The notes: a model not told the origin generated them from the sequence alone. Shown: positions 1-8,814, counted from the stretch's first letter. The stretch: DNA of 64,000 nucleotides from Streptomyces sp. CB01881 (GCF_002953255.1 NZ_CP026498.1:2099197-2163196), one strand, 5' to 3'. A program made the numbers and translations.

Positions 1-1142
1 CCCCTGGGCCGGCCTGGGCCACCGCCCGCAGCGACCTGTTCCTGCGCGCCCTGGACCTGCACCGCGCACTCGTCGCCGGGGCCGCGAAGAAGGTCCGCGG
101 CAACCTCCAGGTACTGATGGAACTGATGGCCGGCACCAGCGGTCCCGTCCCCGACGAGCAGGTCCAACAGGCCTGGCAGACCCTGTTCCTGGTGGTCCCG
201 GTGATCTCCTCCACCTTCTCGTCGATCGGCAGCATGTTCGCCCGGCTCGACCGCGAGTCGATCGGCTGGGTGCTGGTCGACGAGGCCGGGCAGGCCGCAC
301 CACAGGCCGCCGTGGGCGCACTGTGGCGGGCACGCCGGGCGGTCCTGGTCGGGGACCCGCTGCAACTCACGCCCGTGATCACGATGCCGACGGCCCTCCA
401 ACGGCGACTGCTGGAGGCGTACGGCGTCCACGAGGAGTGGCTGCCGTCCGGCACCTCGGCGCAGGCGGTCGCCGACCGGGTGAACTGCTGGGGCACCTAC
501 CTGCCCGCCCCCACCGGTGACGCCGACGACGAACAGGTGTGGGTGGGCTCGCCCCTGCGCGTCCACCGCCGGTGCGAGGAGCCCATGTTCACCGTCAGCA
601 ACCGCGTCGCCTACGACGGCCTGATGGTCTACGGCACCGCCTCGAAGCCGTTCCCCGACGAGGAGCACCCGGGGCTCCTGCCCAGCCGCTGGTTCGACAC
701 CGAGGACCCGGAACGCAGGGCCGGCGCCGCCTGGAGCCCGCGCGACGGGCGGGCCTTCGAATTCGTCCTCAACCAGCTCGAACTGCACGGCGTGGGCATC
801 GAACGGCTCCGCGTCATCGCACCGTTCCGGGAGCTGGTCAAGGAGTGCAAGCGGGTCTGCGGCGGTCGCGAGGGCTGGACCAGGGACCTCCTGGAGGAGC
901 GGTGCGCCACCGTCCACAAGGCCCAGGGCAAGGAGGCGGACGCGGTGATCCTCGTCCTCGGCGGCGGCTCGCCGGGCGCCCGCCACTGGGCGGCCGGGAC
1001 CCCGAACCTGCTGAACGTCGCCGCCAGCCGCGCCAAGCGCCGCCTCTACGTGGTCGGCGAGCGCCGGCTCTGGGCTCCGGAGCTCCACTTCGACGTCCTG
1101 GCCGAAGAGTTGGAGGTCTTCGACCACCGCCGGGACCGGTGA
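1..1142 (+). CDS. SF1 (DNA2/UPF1-like) helicase, C-terminal part
   Basis: The reading frame is open from the first base (frame of position 3), so the gene begins upstream of the window. The visible ~380 residues carry the second half of a superfamily 1 helicase: a DEAG Walker B box (VDEAGQA), a GDPLQLTPV motif III that couples ATP hydrolysis to unwinding, and the late motifs ATVHKAQGKEAD and NVAASRAKRRL with its arginine finger. These match the AAA_12-type C-terminal domain of DNA2/NAM7/UPF1-like helicases. The N-terminal Walker A is outside the window, so the total size and any fused nuclease or kinase domain cannot be seen. The helicase call is secure from the motifs; the biological role (repair, defence or RNA metabolism) is not determined. 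Confidence 0.85.
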   Translation, partial: PGPAWATARSDLFLRALDLHRALVAGAAKKVRGNLQVLMELMAGTSGPVPDEQVQQAWQTLFLVVPVISSTFSSIGSMFARLDRESIGWVLVDEAGQAAPQAAVGALWRARRAVLVGDPLQLTPVITMPTALQRRLLEAYGVHEEWLPSGTSAQAVADRVNCWGTYLPAPTGDADDEQVWVGSPLRVHRRCEEPMFTVSNRVAYDGLMVYGTASKPFPDEEHPGLLPSRWFDTEDPERRAGAAWSPRDGRAFEFVLNQLELHGVGIERLRVIAPFRELVKECKRVCGGREGWTRDLLEERCATVHKAQGKEADAVILVLGGGSPGARHWAAGTPNLLNVAASRAKRRLYVVGERRLWAPELHFDVLAEELEVFDHRRDR

Positions 1143-1158
1143 CCCGCGGCCCGCGCCA

Positions 1159-2298
1159 CTACGGCACCGAGACGCGCAGGATGCGGTCGTCGCCGGGGCG
1201 GGGATCCCCGGCGCCGTCGGTGTTGCTGGTGACCAGCAGCAGGGTGCCGTCACGGTCCGCGACGACGGTGCGCAGGCGGCCGTAGGCGCCGGTGAGGAAC
1301 TCCTGCGGCGCGGCGGCGGGACGGTCGCCGTCGAGCGGGACGCGCCACAGCCGGGTGCCGCGCAGGGCGGCCATCCAGACGGCGCCGTCGGCGTAGGCGA
1401 TGCCGCTCGGCGACGCCTCCGAGGGGCGCCACTGGACGACCGGGTCGGTGAACTCGGGGCGGTTGCCGATGCCCTCCACCACGGGCCAGCCGTAGTTGGC
1501 GCCGGGCCGGATCAGGTTCAGCTCGTCCCAGTTGTCCTGGCCGAACTCGGAGGCCCAGAGCCGGCCCTGGGGGTCCCAGGCGAGCCCCTGGACGTTGCGG
1601 TGGCCGTAGGAGTAGACGGGCGAGCCCGGAAAGGGATTGCCGGGAGCCGGGGTGCCGTCGGGGGACAGCCGGAGGATCTTGCCGCCCAGCGAGCCCTTGT
1701 CCTGGGAGAGAGCGGGGTTGCTGCTGTCGCCGGTGCCCGCGTAGAGCAGGCCGTCCGGGCCGAACGCGATCCGGCCGCCGTTGTGCCGATGGCCCCGCGG
1801 GATGCCCGTCAACAGAACGGCAGGGTCGCCCAGTTGCCGGGTGGCGGGTTGGGCGGGGTCGTACGTGAGGCGGACGATGCGGTTGTCGGCCTCGGTGCTG
1901 AGGTAGGCGTAGACCAGGTGGTCGGTGGGGTAGCCGGGCGACAGGGCGAGGCCGAGCAGGCCGCCCTCGCCGCCCGCCACCACGCCGGGCACGGTGCCGG
2001 CCTCCGTCCGGGTGCCGTCCTTCGCGGAGACGCGGAGGATCCGCCCGCTGTCCCGCTCGGAGACGAGGAGGTCCCCGTCGGGCAGCACCACCAGGCCCCA
2101 CGGCGATTGCAGGCCGTCGGTGACGGTCGCCCGGACCACCGGGGCCGAGGCGGGGACCGACCCGGCGGGGAGCGGTGAGGAGCCGAAGGTGGCGAGGTTC
2201 GAGGGCACCCCCGTGGGGCCGGTGACGGAGGAACAGCCCACGGCCGCGACCGGCCCGAGCAGCAGGGCGAGCGACACGGCGGCGGAACGACGGAACAC
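1159..2298 (-). CDS. PQQ-type sugar dehydrogenase-like lipoprotein
   Basis: About 379 residues. I chose the GTG at 2296-2298 because a GGGAGG ribosome site lies 8-13 bases upstream and it gives a clean lipoprotein signal (FRR, hydrophobic run, lipobox VG-Cys-SS). An upstream ATG frame to 2424 would add an arginine-rich tail with no signal. The mature part is a six-bladed beta-propeller of the glucose/sorbosone dehydrogenase (GSDH) family. Visible motifs include SPWGLVVLPDGDLLVSERD at the start, HNGGRIAFGPDG, GHRNVQGLAWDP and GANYGWPVVEG. Members oxidise soluble aldoses at the cell surface using PQQ, although many actinobacterial homologues have no proven cofactor. It is separated from the siderophore uptake gene by about 150 bases and is probably an independent unit. 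Confidence 0.85.
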   Translation of the reverse strand: MFRRSAAVSLALLLGPVAAVGCSSVTGPTGVPSNLATFGSSPLPAGSVPASAPVVRATVTDGLQSPWGLVVLPDGDLLVSERDSGRILRVSAKDGTRTEAGTVPGVVAGGEGGLLGLALSPGYPTDHLVYAYLSTEADNRIVRLTYDPAQPATRQLGDPAVLLTGIPRGHRHNGGRIAFGPDGLLYAGTGDSSNPALSQDKGSLGGKILRLSPDGTPAPGNPFPGSPVYSYGHRNVQGLAWDPQGRLWASEFGQDNWDELNLIRPGANYGWPVVEGIGNRPEFTDPVVQWRPSEASPSGIAYADGAVWMAALRGTRLWRVPLDGDRPAAAPQEFLTGAYGRLRTVVADRDGTLLLVTSNTDGAGDPRPGDDRILRVSVP

Positions 2299-2394
2299 CG
2301 GTGGGCCTCCCGGAGCGCGGCGGGTGCGGATGCGGCGCCCCCAGCAGACCACACGCACCCGCCGGCCGGACCGCAACCCGCCGGACGGCGGCCA

Positions 2395-2435
2395 GGCGGA
2401 CGACGGCACGGCGGACGACGGCACGGCGGACGACC
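2395..2435. repeat. 15-bp tandem repeat, 2.7 copies
   Basis: The unit GGCGGACGACGGCAC occurs at 2395-2409 and 2410-2424, with a partial third copy at 2425-2435. It lies in the intergenic region between the PQQ-type dehydrogenase start and the end of the siderophore ATPase gene. No coding role is seen. Confidence 0.8.
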
Positions 2436-2446
2436 CGTGACCGTTT

Positions 2447-3283
2447 TCAGCCCGCGGCCGCCCGCATCCCCTGCGCCGTCCCCACGCCAGCCCCCGCCCC
2501 CGCCCGCGTTCCCGCCCGCGGCACGATCACGGGCGCGCCGTCCCCGGGTGCCGCCAGCACGTCGCTGTCGATGTCGTACAGCGCCCGCACCAGCGGCGCG
2601 TCCACCACCTCGCGCGGCGCCCCGCAGGCCACCACCTTGCCGTCGCGCAGCGCGACGACGACGTCCGCGTACCGGGCCGCCGCCGCGAGGTCGTGCAGCA
2701 CCATGACGACGGTGCGCCCGCCCGCCGCCACCGTGCGGACCAGCTCCAGCACCTCGACCGCGTGCCCGAGGTCGAGCGCACTGGTGGGCTCGTCCAGCAG
2801 GACGACGGGTGTGTCCTGCGCCAACACCATGGCCAGCCAGCAGCGTTGGCGCTGGCCGCCGGAGAGGCGGTCCAGCCTGCGGTCGGCGAAGGCTTCGACC
2901 CCGGTGGCCCGCAGCGCCTCGGCGGTGAGCCGCTCGTCGTCCGCCGACCACTGGCGGAAGAGGCCCTGGTGCGGGTGGCGTCCGTAGCGGACGAGCCCGG
3001 CCACGGTGACCGCCTCGGGCGCCTGAGGACTCTGCGGGAGCAGCGCCACCCGGTGCGCGGCCTGCCGGGGGCGCAGCCGCCAGACGTCCTCCCCGCCGAC
3101 CAGCACCCGTCCGGCGTCGGGCCGGTGGAGCCGGGCGACGGAGCGCAGCAGGGTGGACTTGCCGCAGCCGTTCGGGCCGACGATCGCCACCACCTGCCCG
3201 GCGGGCAGGGTGAGGTCGACGCCGCTCAGCACCGGACGCCCGGGGCCGTAGCCGGCCGTGAGGCCCTCGACCGTCAACTCCAT
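2447..3283 (-). CDS. Ferric-siderophore ABC transporter, ATP-binding protein
   Basis: This 278-aa ATPase of the FecE/FhuC/FepC family would energise uptake of a ferric siderophore. Walker A (GPNGCGKST, about residues 34-42), the LSGGQRQR signature and Walker B VVLLDEPTSALD are intact. The ATG at 3281-3283 is preceded by GAAGGAG at normal spacing. The same frame runs open much further upstream, but that part is a shadow of the binding-protein gene. It lies 143 bases downstream of the substrate-binding lipoprotein gene on the same strand, and its permease partner is divergent at 4689. The C-terminal tail is rich in Ala, Gly and Pro and probably not structured. The specific siderophore is inferred from the nearby catecholate locus and not from the protein. 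Confidence 0.93.
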   Translation of the reverse strand: MELTVEGLTAGYGPGRPVLSGVDLTLPAGQVVAIVGPNGCGKSTLLRSVARLHRPDAGRVLVGGEDVWRLRPRQAAHRVALLPQSPQAPEAVTVAGLVRYGRHPHQGLFRQWSADDERLTAEALRATGVEAFADRRLDRLSGGQRQRCWLAMVLAQDTPVVLLDEPTSALDLGHAVEVLELVRTVAAGGRTVVMVLHDLAAAARYADVVVALRDGKVVACGAPREVVDAPLVRALYDIDSDVLAAPGDGAPVIVPRAGTRAGAGAGVGTAQGMRAAAG

Positions 3284-3320
3284 GGAGCGCTCCTTCGGTT
3301 GGATCGGACATCGGTTGCCG

Positions 3321-3352
3321 GGACGGCGGGTTCCGGACGGCGGGTTCCGGAC
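3321..3352. repeat. 14-bp tandem repeat
   Basis: GGACGGCGGGTTCC is repeated at 3321-3334 and 3335-3348, with four more bases of a third copy. It sits in the 143-base gap between the binding-protein and ATPase genes. It may affect mRNA structure between the two cistrons, but no function is shown. Confidence 0.75.
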
Positions 3353-3426
3353 GAGCGGACAGGACGCCCCGGAGACGGACACCCCCGGCAGGGCGCCGGA
3401 CGCCGGACGCCGGGCGTCGCCCCGCC

Positions 3427-4467
3427 TCAGGACTTGGCGCCGAGCGCCTTGCCGATGTCGCCGATGACCACGTCGGCGGCGAGCGGACCGCCGCGGGTGG
3501 ACCAGACCGAGCCGTCCACGGTGACGGTGTGGTTGTTCTTCACCGCGCCCAGCTCCTGGTAGGCGGGCTTCGACTGGACGTCCTTCAGCGCAGCCTTGCC
3601 GTCGTCGGTGAGGGTGGAGAGGAACAGCCAGTCGCCGTCGATCTCGTTGATCTTCTCCAGGCTGAGCGCCGGGGTGTGCGCGTTGCCGTCCTTGTCCTGG
3701 GCCTTCGGGCGGGTCAGGCCCATGTCGAGGGCGACACCGCTGGCGAACTGCTTCTTCTCCATCCAGCTCGGCCCGGTCGGGTTCCAGCGGACGATGGAGA
3801 CGGCGGCGCCCTTGTTCGCGCCCAGCTCGCCACCGGCCTTGGCGGCCTTGGCGTCGTAGTCGGCGATGACCTTGTTGGCCTGGTCCAGCTTGTTGACGGC
3901 GTTTCCGATGCCGCGGAAGGAGAGCTTCCACTCGTCGGTCGGGGCCATGGTGACCAGCGTCGCCGGGGTGATCTCGCGCAGCTGCTTGAGCATCTGCTCG
4001 TCCTGCATGTCCCCGGCCAGGATCAGGTCGGGCTTGGCGGCGATCACCTTGTCCATGACGGGCTGGAGCAGGTTGCCGACGACCGGGACGCCCTGGACCT
4101 TGTCCTTGAGGTAGGCGGGCGGCTCGTTGAGGCCCTGGCCGTTGGTGATGCCGACCGGCTTGACGCCGAGGGCGAGCACCGCGTCCAGGTCCTCCTGGGT
4201 GAGGGTGACGATCCGCTTGGGCTCGGCGGGAATCTCAACGGCCTTGCCGGTGGCGTCCTTGACGGTCCGCTTGCCGCCGTTGCCGCCGCCGGCCGCGTCC
4301 GCGGCAGGGGTGCCGGAGGCGGACGCCCCGCCCTTGTCGGAGGAGCCCTTGTCGGAGGAGCCGGACGAGCCGCAGCCGGTGAGCAGGAGCGCGGCCGCGC
4401 CGGTGGCGGCCAGCGCCTGGACCGCCCGGTGGCGGGCGAGGTGGTGCGGGCTCTGGGCGGTCGACAT
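3427..4467 (-). CDS. Ferric-siderophore substrate-binding lipoprotein
   Basis: This 346-aa periplasmic-binding-protein-like lipoprotein belongs to the FepB/FhuD (TroA/BtuF-like) class. The signal peptide ends in LLTGC with the lipidated Cys at residue 32, followed by a Ser/Gly-rich linker containing a near-repeat SSDKG/SSDKG. The mature protein shows the typical two-lobe features: KRIVTLTQEDLDAVLALGVKPVG at the front, KPDLILAGDM, a central connecting helix, and a C-terminal lobe ending ADVVIGDIGKALG. A GGAGG ribosome site lies 5-9 bases before the ATG. It should capture the ferric siderophore outside the membrane and hand it to the fused permease. It is transcribed divergently from the permease across a 221-base region containing an iron box. 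Confidence 0.92.
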   Translation of the reverse strand: MSTAQSPHHLARHRAVQALAATGAAALLLTGCGSSGSSDKGSSDKGGASASGTPAADAAGGGNGGKRTVKDATGKAVEIPAEPKRIVTLTQEDLDAVLALGVKPVGITNGQGLNEPPAYLKDKVQGVPVVGNLLQPVMDKVIAAKPDLILAGDMQDEQMLKQLREITPATLVTMAPTDEWKLSFRGIGNAVNKLDQANKVIADYDAKAAKAGGELGANKGAAVSIVRWNPTGPSWMEKKQFASGVALDMGLTRPKAQDKDGNAHTPALSLEKINEIDGDWLFLSTLTDDGKAALKDVQSKPAYQELGAVKNNHTVTVDGSVWSTRGGPLAADVVIGDIGKALGAKS

Positions 4468-4539
4468 GTGTGCCTCCGGGCAACGGTGTTGCAGACGGCG
4501 GTAAGGGCAGGGCCGTCAAAGCGGTCGGTCGGGATGGGC

Positions 4540-4587
4540 GTGAAGACGGGTGTGGCGGTGAAGACGGGTGTGGCGGTGAAGACGGGT
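4540..4587. repeat. 18-bp tandem repeat in divergent promoter region
   Basis: The unit GTGAAGACGGGTGTGGCG occurs at 4540-4557 and 4558-4575 with a 12-base third copy. It lies about 75 bases upstream of the start codon of the binding lipoprotein and 85-130 bases upstream of the iron box. Confidence 0.85.
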
Positions 4588-4670
4588 CCGACTGAGGGTC
4601 GTTGTGGACGGCGGGCCCGGGCCCCGGCGGTGCGGCGCAGGCCCGGGCGGCCATCGAGCCGCAACGACCA

Positions 4671-4689
4671 TTAGGTTAGCCTTACCTTA
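4671..4689. promoter_or_regulatory. Iron box (DtxR/DmdR/IdeR operator) on permease start
   Basis: TTAGGTTAGCCTTACCTTA matches the known 19-bp iron-regulator consensus (TTAGGTTAGSCTAACCTAA) at 17 of 19 positions if either central base is allowed. Its last base is the first base of the permease ATG. A TAGCCT -10-like hexamer (4677-4682) inside the box would put the transcript start at or next to the ATG. Iron-loaded repressor would therefore block both polymerase and the start site. Confidence 0.85.
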
Positions 4690-6854
4690 TGACATTGTCG
4701 CAAGTGGGTGCCTCCGAGCAGGCCCGCACCGGCCCCGCCGCCGAGGCCCCGCCGCCGCCCGCACCGGTCCGCCGCACCACCTGGCTCACCGTCGGCGGCA
4801 TCGTCGCGGCCCTGCTCGCGCTCACCGCGCTCTCGCTCTCCGTCGGCGCCGGCGAGGTCGGGCCGGCGCGGGTGCTCGACTACCTGCTCGACCGCGGCGG
4901 CGCCCGCAGCGACGGCCGGCTCGCCCTGGTCGTGGGCGACCTGCGCCTGCCCCGCACCCTCACCGCGCTCCTGGTCGGTGCCGCGCTCGGGGTGGCCGGG
5001 GCCCAACTCCAGTGCGTCACCCGCAACCCGCTCGCCGAGACGGGCCTGCTCGGGGTCAACGCGGGGGCCTCGCTCGGCGTGGTCGTCGGCATCGCCGTGC
5101 TCGGCGTGCAGACCTCCTACGGCTACCTCGCCTTCGCCTTCGGCGGCGCCGTGCTCGCCAGCGCCCTCGTCCTACTGATCGCCGGCAGCCGGGGCGGCGG
5201 TTCGCCGATGCGGCTGGTGCTCGGCGGTTCGGCCGTCGGCGCCACCTTCGGCGGCCTCACCGGCGTCCTGATCGTCAACTCCCCCGAGGCGTACGACCGG
5301 TACCGGGTCTGGGTGCTCGGCTCGCTGGCCGGGGTCGAGGGCTGGACGACGCTGCGCCAGCTCGCCCCCGTGCTCGGCGCGGGCTTCCTGGTCGCCGCGT
5401 TCACCACCCGCCCGCTCGCCGCACTGGCGCTCGGCGACGACCTGGCCCGCGGCCTCGGCCACCGCCCCGGCGCGACGCGGGCGGCGGTCGCCACGGCCGT
5501 CACCCTGCTCACCGCCTCGGCGGTGGCGCTGGCCGGCCCGATCTCCTTCCTCGGCCTGCTGGCCGGTTTCCTCGCCCGCGCGGTCGCCGGCCCCCGGGTC
5601 GGGCGGCTCACCCTGCTCGCCGGCCTGGTCGGCGCAGCGGTGCTGACCGGCGCGGACGTCCTCGCCCGCGTGGTGGCCCGGCCGTTCGAGGCGCCGGTCT
5701 CGGTGATCGTCGCCCTGGTCGGCGCACCCACGCTGATCGCCATCGTCCGCTCCCGGAAGATGGCCGCGCTCGGCATGACCGACACCGAGCCGACCGGGTC
5801 CTCCTCCGCGCAGGGGGAGGCCAAGGCCCCCGGGCCCGACCTGGTCCTGCGGCGCGGCGCGCTCTCCCTGCTGCTCCCCCGCCGGTCCGCGCTGGCCGTG
5901 CTCGGCCTGGCCGCCGCCCTGCTCGCCGCCGTGGTGGTCTCCGCGCACGCCGGGCAGAGCGAACTCGGCCTGGGCCGCACCTTCCAGGCCGTCTTCGGCT
6001 ACGGCGACCGGCTCGACGTGCTGCTGGTGCAGAAGTTCCGCCTCGGCCGGATCGTCGCGGGCCTGGCCGCCGGCGCCGCGCTCGGCCTGGCCGGCTGCCT
6101 CACCCAGACGCTCGCCCGCAACCGGCTCGCCACCCCCGAACTGCTCGGCGTCAACGACGGCGCCACGGCCGCCGTCCTGTTCTCCGTCACCGCCTCGGGC
6201 ACGTTCGGCGCCTGGTGGGCCGGGCCGCTCGGTGCGCTGGCGGCGGTCCTGGTGGTCACGTTCGTCTCCGGCGGCCTCGGCGCACGCGGGTACCGGGTCC
6301 TGGTCGTCGGCCTGGCCATGTCGGCGCTCGCCTCGGCACTCATCCAGGTCGCGATGGCCCGCCGCTCCCTCAACTCGGCGGGCTCGCTGCTCGTCTGGAC
6401 CTCCGGCTCGCTCAACGGACGCGACTACGCGGTGGCCACGCCGGTACTGGTCGGGCTCGCGCTGCTGGTGCCGTTGGCGCTGGTCGTCGCCCGCCGGCTG
6501 GCGGTGCTGCGGTTCGACGACAACGTGGCGTCCTCGCTGGGCGTCGACCCGGCCAGGGTCCGCCTCACCTGCCTGCTGCTGGCCGTCGCGCTGGCCGGGC
6601 TCGCCGTCGGGGTCTGCGGACCGGTCGGTTTCGTGGCGCTCGCCGCCCCGGTGATCGCCGGCCGCCTCGCCGGGCCCGCGCGGGTGCCGGTGCTCGGCTC
6701 GGCGCTGGTCGGCGCGGTGCTGGTCGTGCTCGCCGACACGCTCGGCCGGGTGCTGATCGGCGGCGTCGAGATCCCGGTCGGCATCGTCACCACCGTCCTC
6801 GGCGGCCCCTTCCTGCTCTGGGTCCTGCTCGGCCGCAAGGGCAACCCCGCCTAG
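4689..6854 (+). CDS. Fused double FecCD-type siderophore permease
   Basis: This 721-aa protein is two FecCD permease domains in tandem (about residues 35-350 and 385-720), each about 320-340 residues with 9-10 membrane segments. This is the FhuB arrangement instead of two separate subunits. Repeated landmarks occur in both halves: LRLPRTLTALLVGAALGVAGAQLQ and FRLGRIVAGLAAGAALGLAGCLTQ, then RNPLAETGLLGVNAGA and RNRLATPELLGVNDGA. Each half also carries the G-P-I/V-x-F-LG loop that contacts the ATPase. The ATG directly abuts an iron box and has no visible ribosome site, so translation is probably leaderless; GTG at 4704 is the alternative. It pairs with the divergent binding protein and ATPase, and the esterase gene follows 20 bases downstream. 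Confidence 0.93.
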   Translation: MTLSQVGASEQARTGPAAEAPPPPAPVRRTTWLTVGGIVAALLALTALSLSVGAGEVGPARVLDYLLDRGGARSDGRLALVVGDLRLPRTLTALLVGAALGVAGAQLQCVTRNPLAETGLLGVNAGASLGVVVGIAVLGVQTSYGYLAFAFGGAVLASALVLLIAGSRGGGSPMRLVLGGSAVGATFGGLTGVLIVNSPEAYDRYRVWVLGSLAGVEGWTTLRQLAPVLGAGFLVAAFTTRPLAALALGDDLARGLGHRPGATRAAVATAVTLLTASAVALAGPISFLGLLAGFLARAVAGPRVGRLTLLAGLVGAAVLTGADVLARVVARPFEAPVSVIVALVGAPTLIAIVRSRKMAALGMTDTEPTGSSSAQGEAKAPGPDLVLRRGALSLLLPRRSALAVLGLAAALLAAVVVSAHAGQSELGLGRTFQAVFGYGDRLDVLLVQKFRLGRIVAGLAAGAALGLAGCLTQTLARNRLATPELLGVNDGATAAVLFSVTASGTFGAWWAGPLGALAAVLVVTFVSGGLGARGYRVLVVGLAMSALASALIQVAMARRSLNSAGSLLVWTSGSLNGRDYAVATPVLVGLALLVPLALVVARRLAVLRFDDNVASSLGVDPARVRLTCLLLAVALAGLAVGVCGPVGFVALAAPVIAGRLAGPARVPVLGSALVGAVLVVLADTLGRVLIGGVEIPVGIVTTVLGGPFLLWVLLGRKGNPA

Positions 6855-6874
6855 ATCTTCGAGGAGTCATCGAC

Positions 6875-8113
6875 ATGCAGAGTGAACTCGGCTCGCCCCA
6901 GGACGGGTTCTGGGAGCGAGTGGCAGCGGAGGGTGCGCCGCTGGTCGAGCCCGACCCGGACGACCCGGCCTACCGGCTGGTCACCTTCGTCCACCGGGAC
7001 GACCCGGACGAGCCGTGCGACGGCGTGCTCGCACTGGTGCACACCGTGACCGACAAGGACCGGCACGCGGGCGACCTCACCCCGCACTTGATGGAGCGTC
7101 AACCCGGAGGCTGGTCGCTCACCTACCGGCTGCGCGCCGACCACCGGGCCTCGTACCAGCTGTACCCCGTCCACGGGAGCGCCCCCGGCACGGCGCGCTC
7201 CGACTGGCTCCAGGTCCTGGACGGGGCCCGGCCCGACCCGCTCGCCCACGGCCCGCGGCTGCCCGCCCGTGACGGCCGGCACCCGTCCTCCGTCCTCGCG
7301 CTTCCGGGCGCACCGGCGCAGCCGTACGCCGAGCGGCGCGACGGCGTACCGCGCGGACGGACGGTGGCGGCGGAGGTCGACGGCCGACGGGTGGACGTCC
7401 GCCTTCCCGCCGGGCACCGCGCGGACGGCGGACCGTACCCGGTGCTCGTCCTGCTGGACGGGGAGATGTGGGGCGAGGTGCTGTCCGTCGGCGACACCCT
7501 GGACAACCTCGTGGCGGACGGGGCTGTCCCGCCGGCCGTCACCCTGCTCGTCCACACCATGGGCCCGGGCCGCCCGGACGACCTGAGCTGCAATCCCGGC
7601 TTCGTGGACTTCCTCGCCGACCGGCTGCTGCCCTGGGCCGCCGCGGAGTACGGAACGGCACTCACGCCCGACCGCACGGTGATCGCCGGCCAGAGCGCCG
7701 GCGGGCTGACGGCCGCGTTCGCCGCGTTCCGGCAACCGGAGCGGTTCGGCGGCGCACTGTCGCAGTCGGGCTCGTTCTGGTGGCCGGACGGCACGGAGTT
7801 CGACGCCGGGAGCGAATGGCTGACCCGCCAGTTCGCGGCCGGGGAGCGGCGGGCGGCACGGTTCTACCTGGAGGTCGGGCTCCAGGAGTGGATGCTGCTC
7901 CCGCAGAACCGCCACCTGCGGGACGTACTGGTCGCGCGCGGCTACGACGTCGAGTACCGCGAGTTCAACGGCGGCCACGACTACGCCTGTTGGCGCGGCG
8001 GCCTGGCGGACGGCCTGGCCCACCTGCTGGGCTCGCCCCGGGGCGGGGTCCGGGCCGACCCGCAGACCGGCCGGGCCGGCGCCGCGGGAGCCCCTGGAGC
8101 CGCGCGGGCGTGA
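6875..8113 (+). CDS. Enterochelin esterase (Fes-type)
   Basis: This 412-aa cytosolic esterase would hydrolyse the trilactone (or linear ester) backbone of the imported ferric catecholate, lowering iron affinity. The N-terminal ~150 residues form the Fes-type immunoglobulin-like domain (PAYRLVTFVHR, WSLTYRLRADHRASYQLYP). The C-terminal alpha/beta hydrolase has the nucleophile in GQSAGG (Ser274) and the late His in GGHDYACW (His368). GAGGAG at 6861-6866 lies 8 bases before the ATG. The frame is open far upstream, but that stretch is an antisense-like shadow inside the permease gene. Tight spacing with the permease suggests one iron-repressed transcript. A catechol trilactone substrate fits the dhb/NRPS locus 10 kb away. 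Confidence 0.92.
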   Translation: MQSELGSPQDGFWERVAAEGAPLVEPDPDDPAYRLVTFVHRDDPDEPCDGVLALVHTVTDKDRHAGDLTPHLMERQPGGWSLTYRLRADHRASYQLYPVHGSAPGTARSDWLQVLDGARPDPLAHGPRLPARDGRHPSSVLALPGAPAQPYAERRDGVPRGRTVAAEVDGRRVDVRLPAGHRADGGPYPVLVLLDGEMWGEVLSVGDTLDNLVADGAVPPAVTLLVHTMGPGRPDDLSCNPGFVDFLADRLLPWAAAEYGTALTPDRTVIAGQSAGGLTAAFAAFRQPERFGGALSQSGSFWWPDGTEFDAGSEWLTRQFAAGERRAARFYLEVGLQEWMLLPQNRHLRDVLVARGYDVEYREFNGGHDYACWRGGLADGLAHLLGSPRGGVRADPQTGRAGAAGAPGAARA

Positions 8114-8299
8114 GGACCGGGCCGGCGCGACGCCCGGGGCCCGGCCCCACCGCCACCCCGGCCCCACCACATCGGCCCCGGCCCCGGCCCCGGCACACCA
8201 ATGGACACGGGCGTGTTGGACGCACGATTCGTGGGCGATCGTCCGTTAGCCTGCGTCGACGAGGTGACGGGTGACGTCACAGCGACGAAAGGACTGATC

Positions 8300-8632
8300 G
8301 TGGCGGAGAACTACACGGATCGGCCGGCGCCGGAGTCCGTGCGCATCATCGACTTCGACGAGGCGAAGGCCGTCCCGGGGATCGTCCCGGGCACCTTCAT
8401 CCTCGTCGTCAACGGGGTCATGCCCTACCTGAACATGACGGTCCGCCTGTCGCCGCTGGTCTACATCCAGCGGCCGGACTACTGGGGCATCGAGGTCGTC
8501 GGCTCGCTGCACGGCGTCGGACTGCCCGCCACCGCGCCGTACACCGTCTCCCTGCCGCTCGACGGCATCCTCGGGGCCAGGGGGATCGAGGTGATCGGGG
8601 CGAACAGGACCGAGCGGATCGACCTCCCCTGA
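8300..8632 (+). CDS. Conserved hypothetical protein, 110 aa
   Basis: The GTG at 8300 has AAAGGA at 8289-8294. An in-frame ATG at 8201 would add 33 residues but has no ribosome site, so I prefer the later start. The product begins MAENYTDRPAPESVRIIDF and is rich in beta-strand-like segments (GTFILVVNGVMPYLNMTVRL, YWGIEVVGSLHG). No domain is recognised. It is acidic to neutral with no signal peptide or membrane segment. A perfect GTGACGTCAC palindrome (8271-8280) lies just upstream and may be an operator. It resembles small stand-alone proteins common in streptomycetes, but I cannot assign a role. Confidence 0.75.
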   Translation: MAENYTDRPAPESVRIIDFDEAKAVPGIVPGTFILVVNGVMPYLNMTVRLSPLVYIQRPDYWGIEVVGSLHGVGLPATAPYTVSLPLDGILGARGIEVIGANRTERIDLP

Positions 8633-8666
8633 GACCCGTGACGGCAGGTCCGGGCCCACCGGCGTC

Positions 8667-8696
8667 GGCGCACCCCCGAAGACCTCGGGGGGCGCC
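8667..8696 (+). terminator. Hairpin terminator
   Basis: A 12-pair GC-rich stem with one bulged A (8667-8679 against 8685-8696, 5-base loop) follows the 110-aa protein stop by 34 bases. No T-run follows, which is common in high-GC actinomycetes. Confidence 0.55.
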
Positions 8697-8814
8697 CGCC
8701 CGGGACACCCGGGAGCCGCCCGCGCGAAGCCACCCCAGACCCCCTCGGGGCCGACCGCACGAAGCCGCCCGCCCGGGATCCCCCATTCCGGTGCGGGAGC
8801 ACGATGAAGCTCAG

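Noticed and set aside
2395..2435. CRISPR-like array from short tandem repeats here and at 4540 and 3321
   Set aside because: The repeats are head-to-tail without spacers and too few; they are simple tandem repeats.
4604..6874. Upstream in-frame extension of the esterase gene
   Set aside because: It overlaps the real permease gene in another frame and is Arg/Pro-rich; the ATG at 6875 has a good ribosome site and begins the Fes-type domain.
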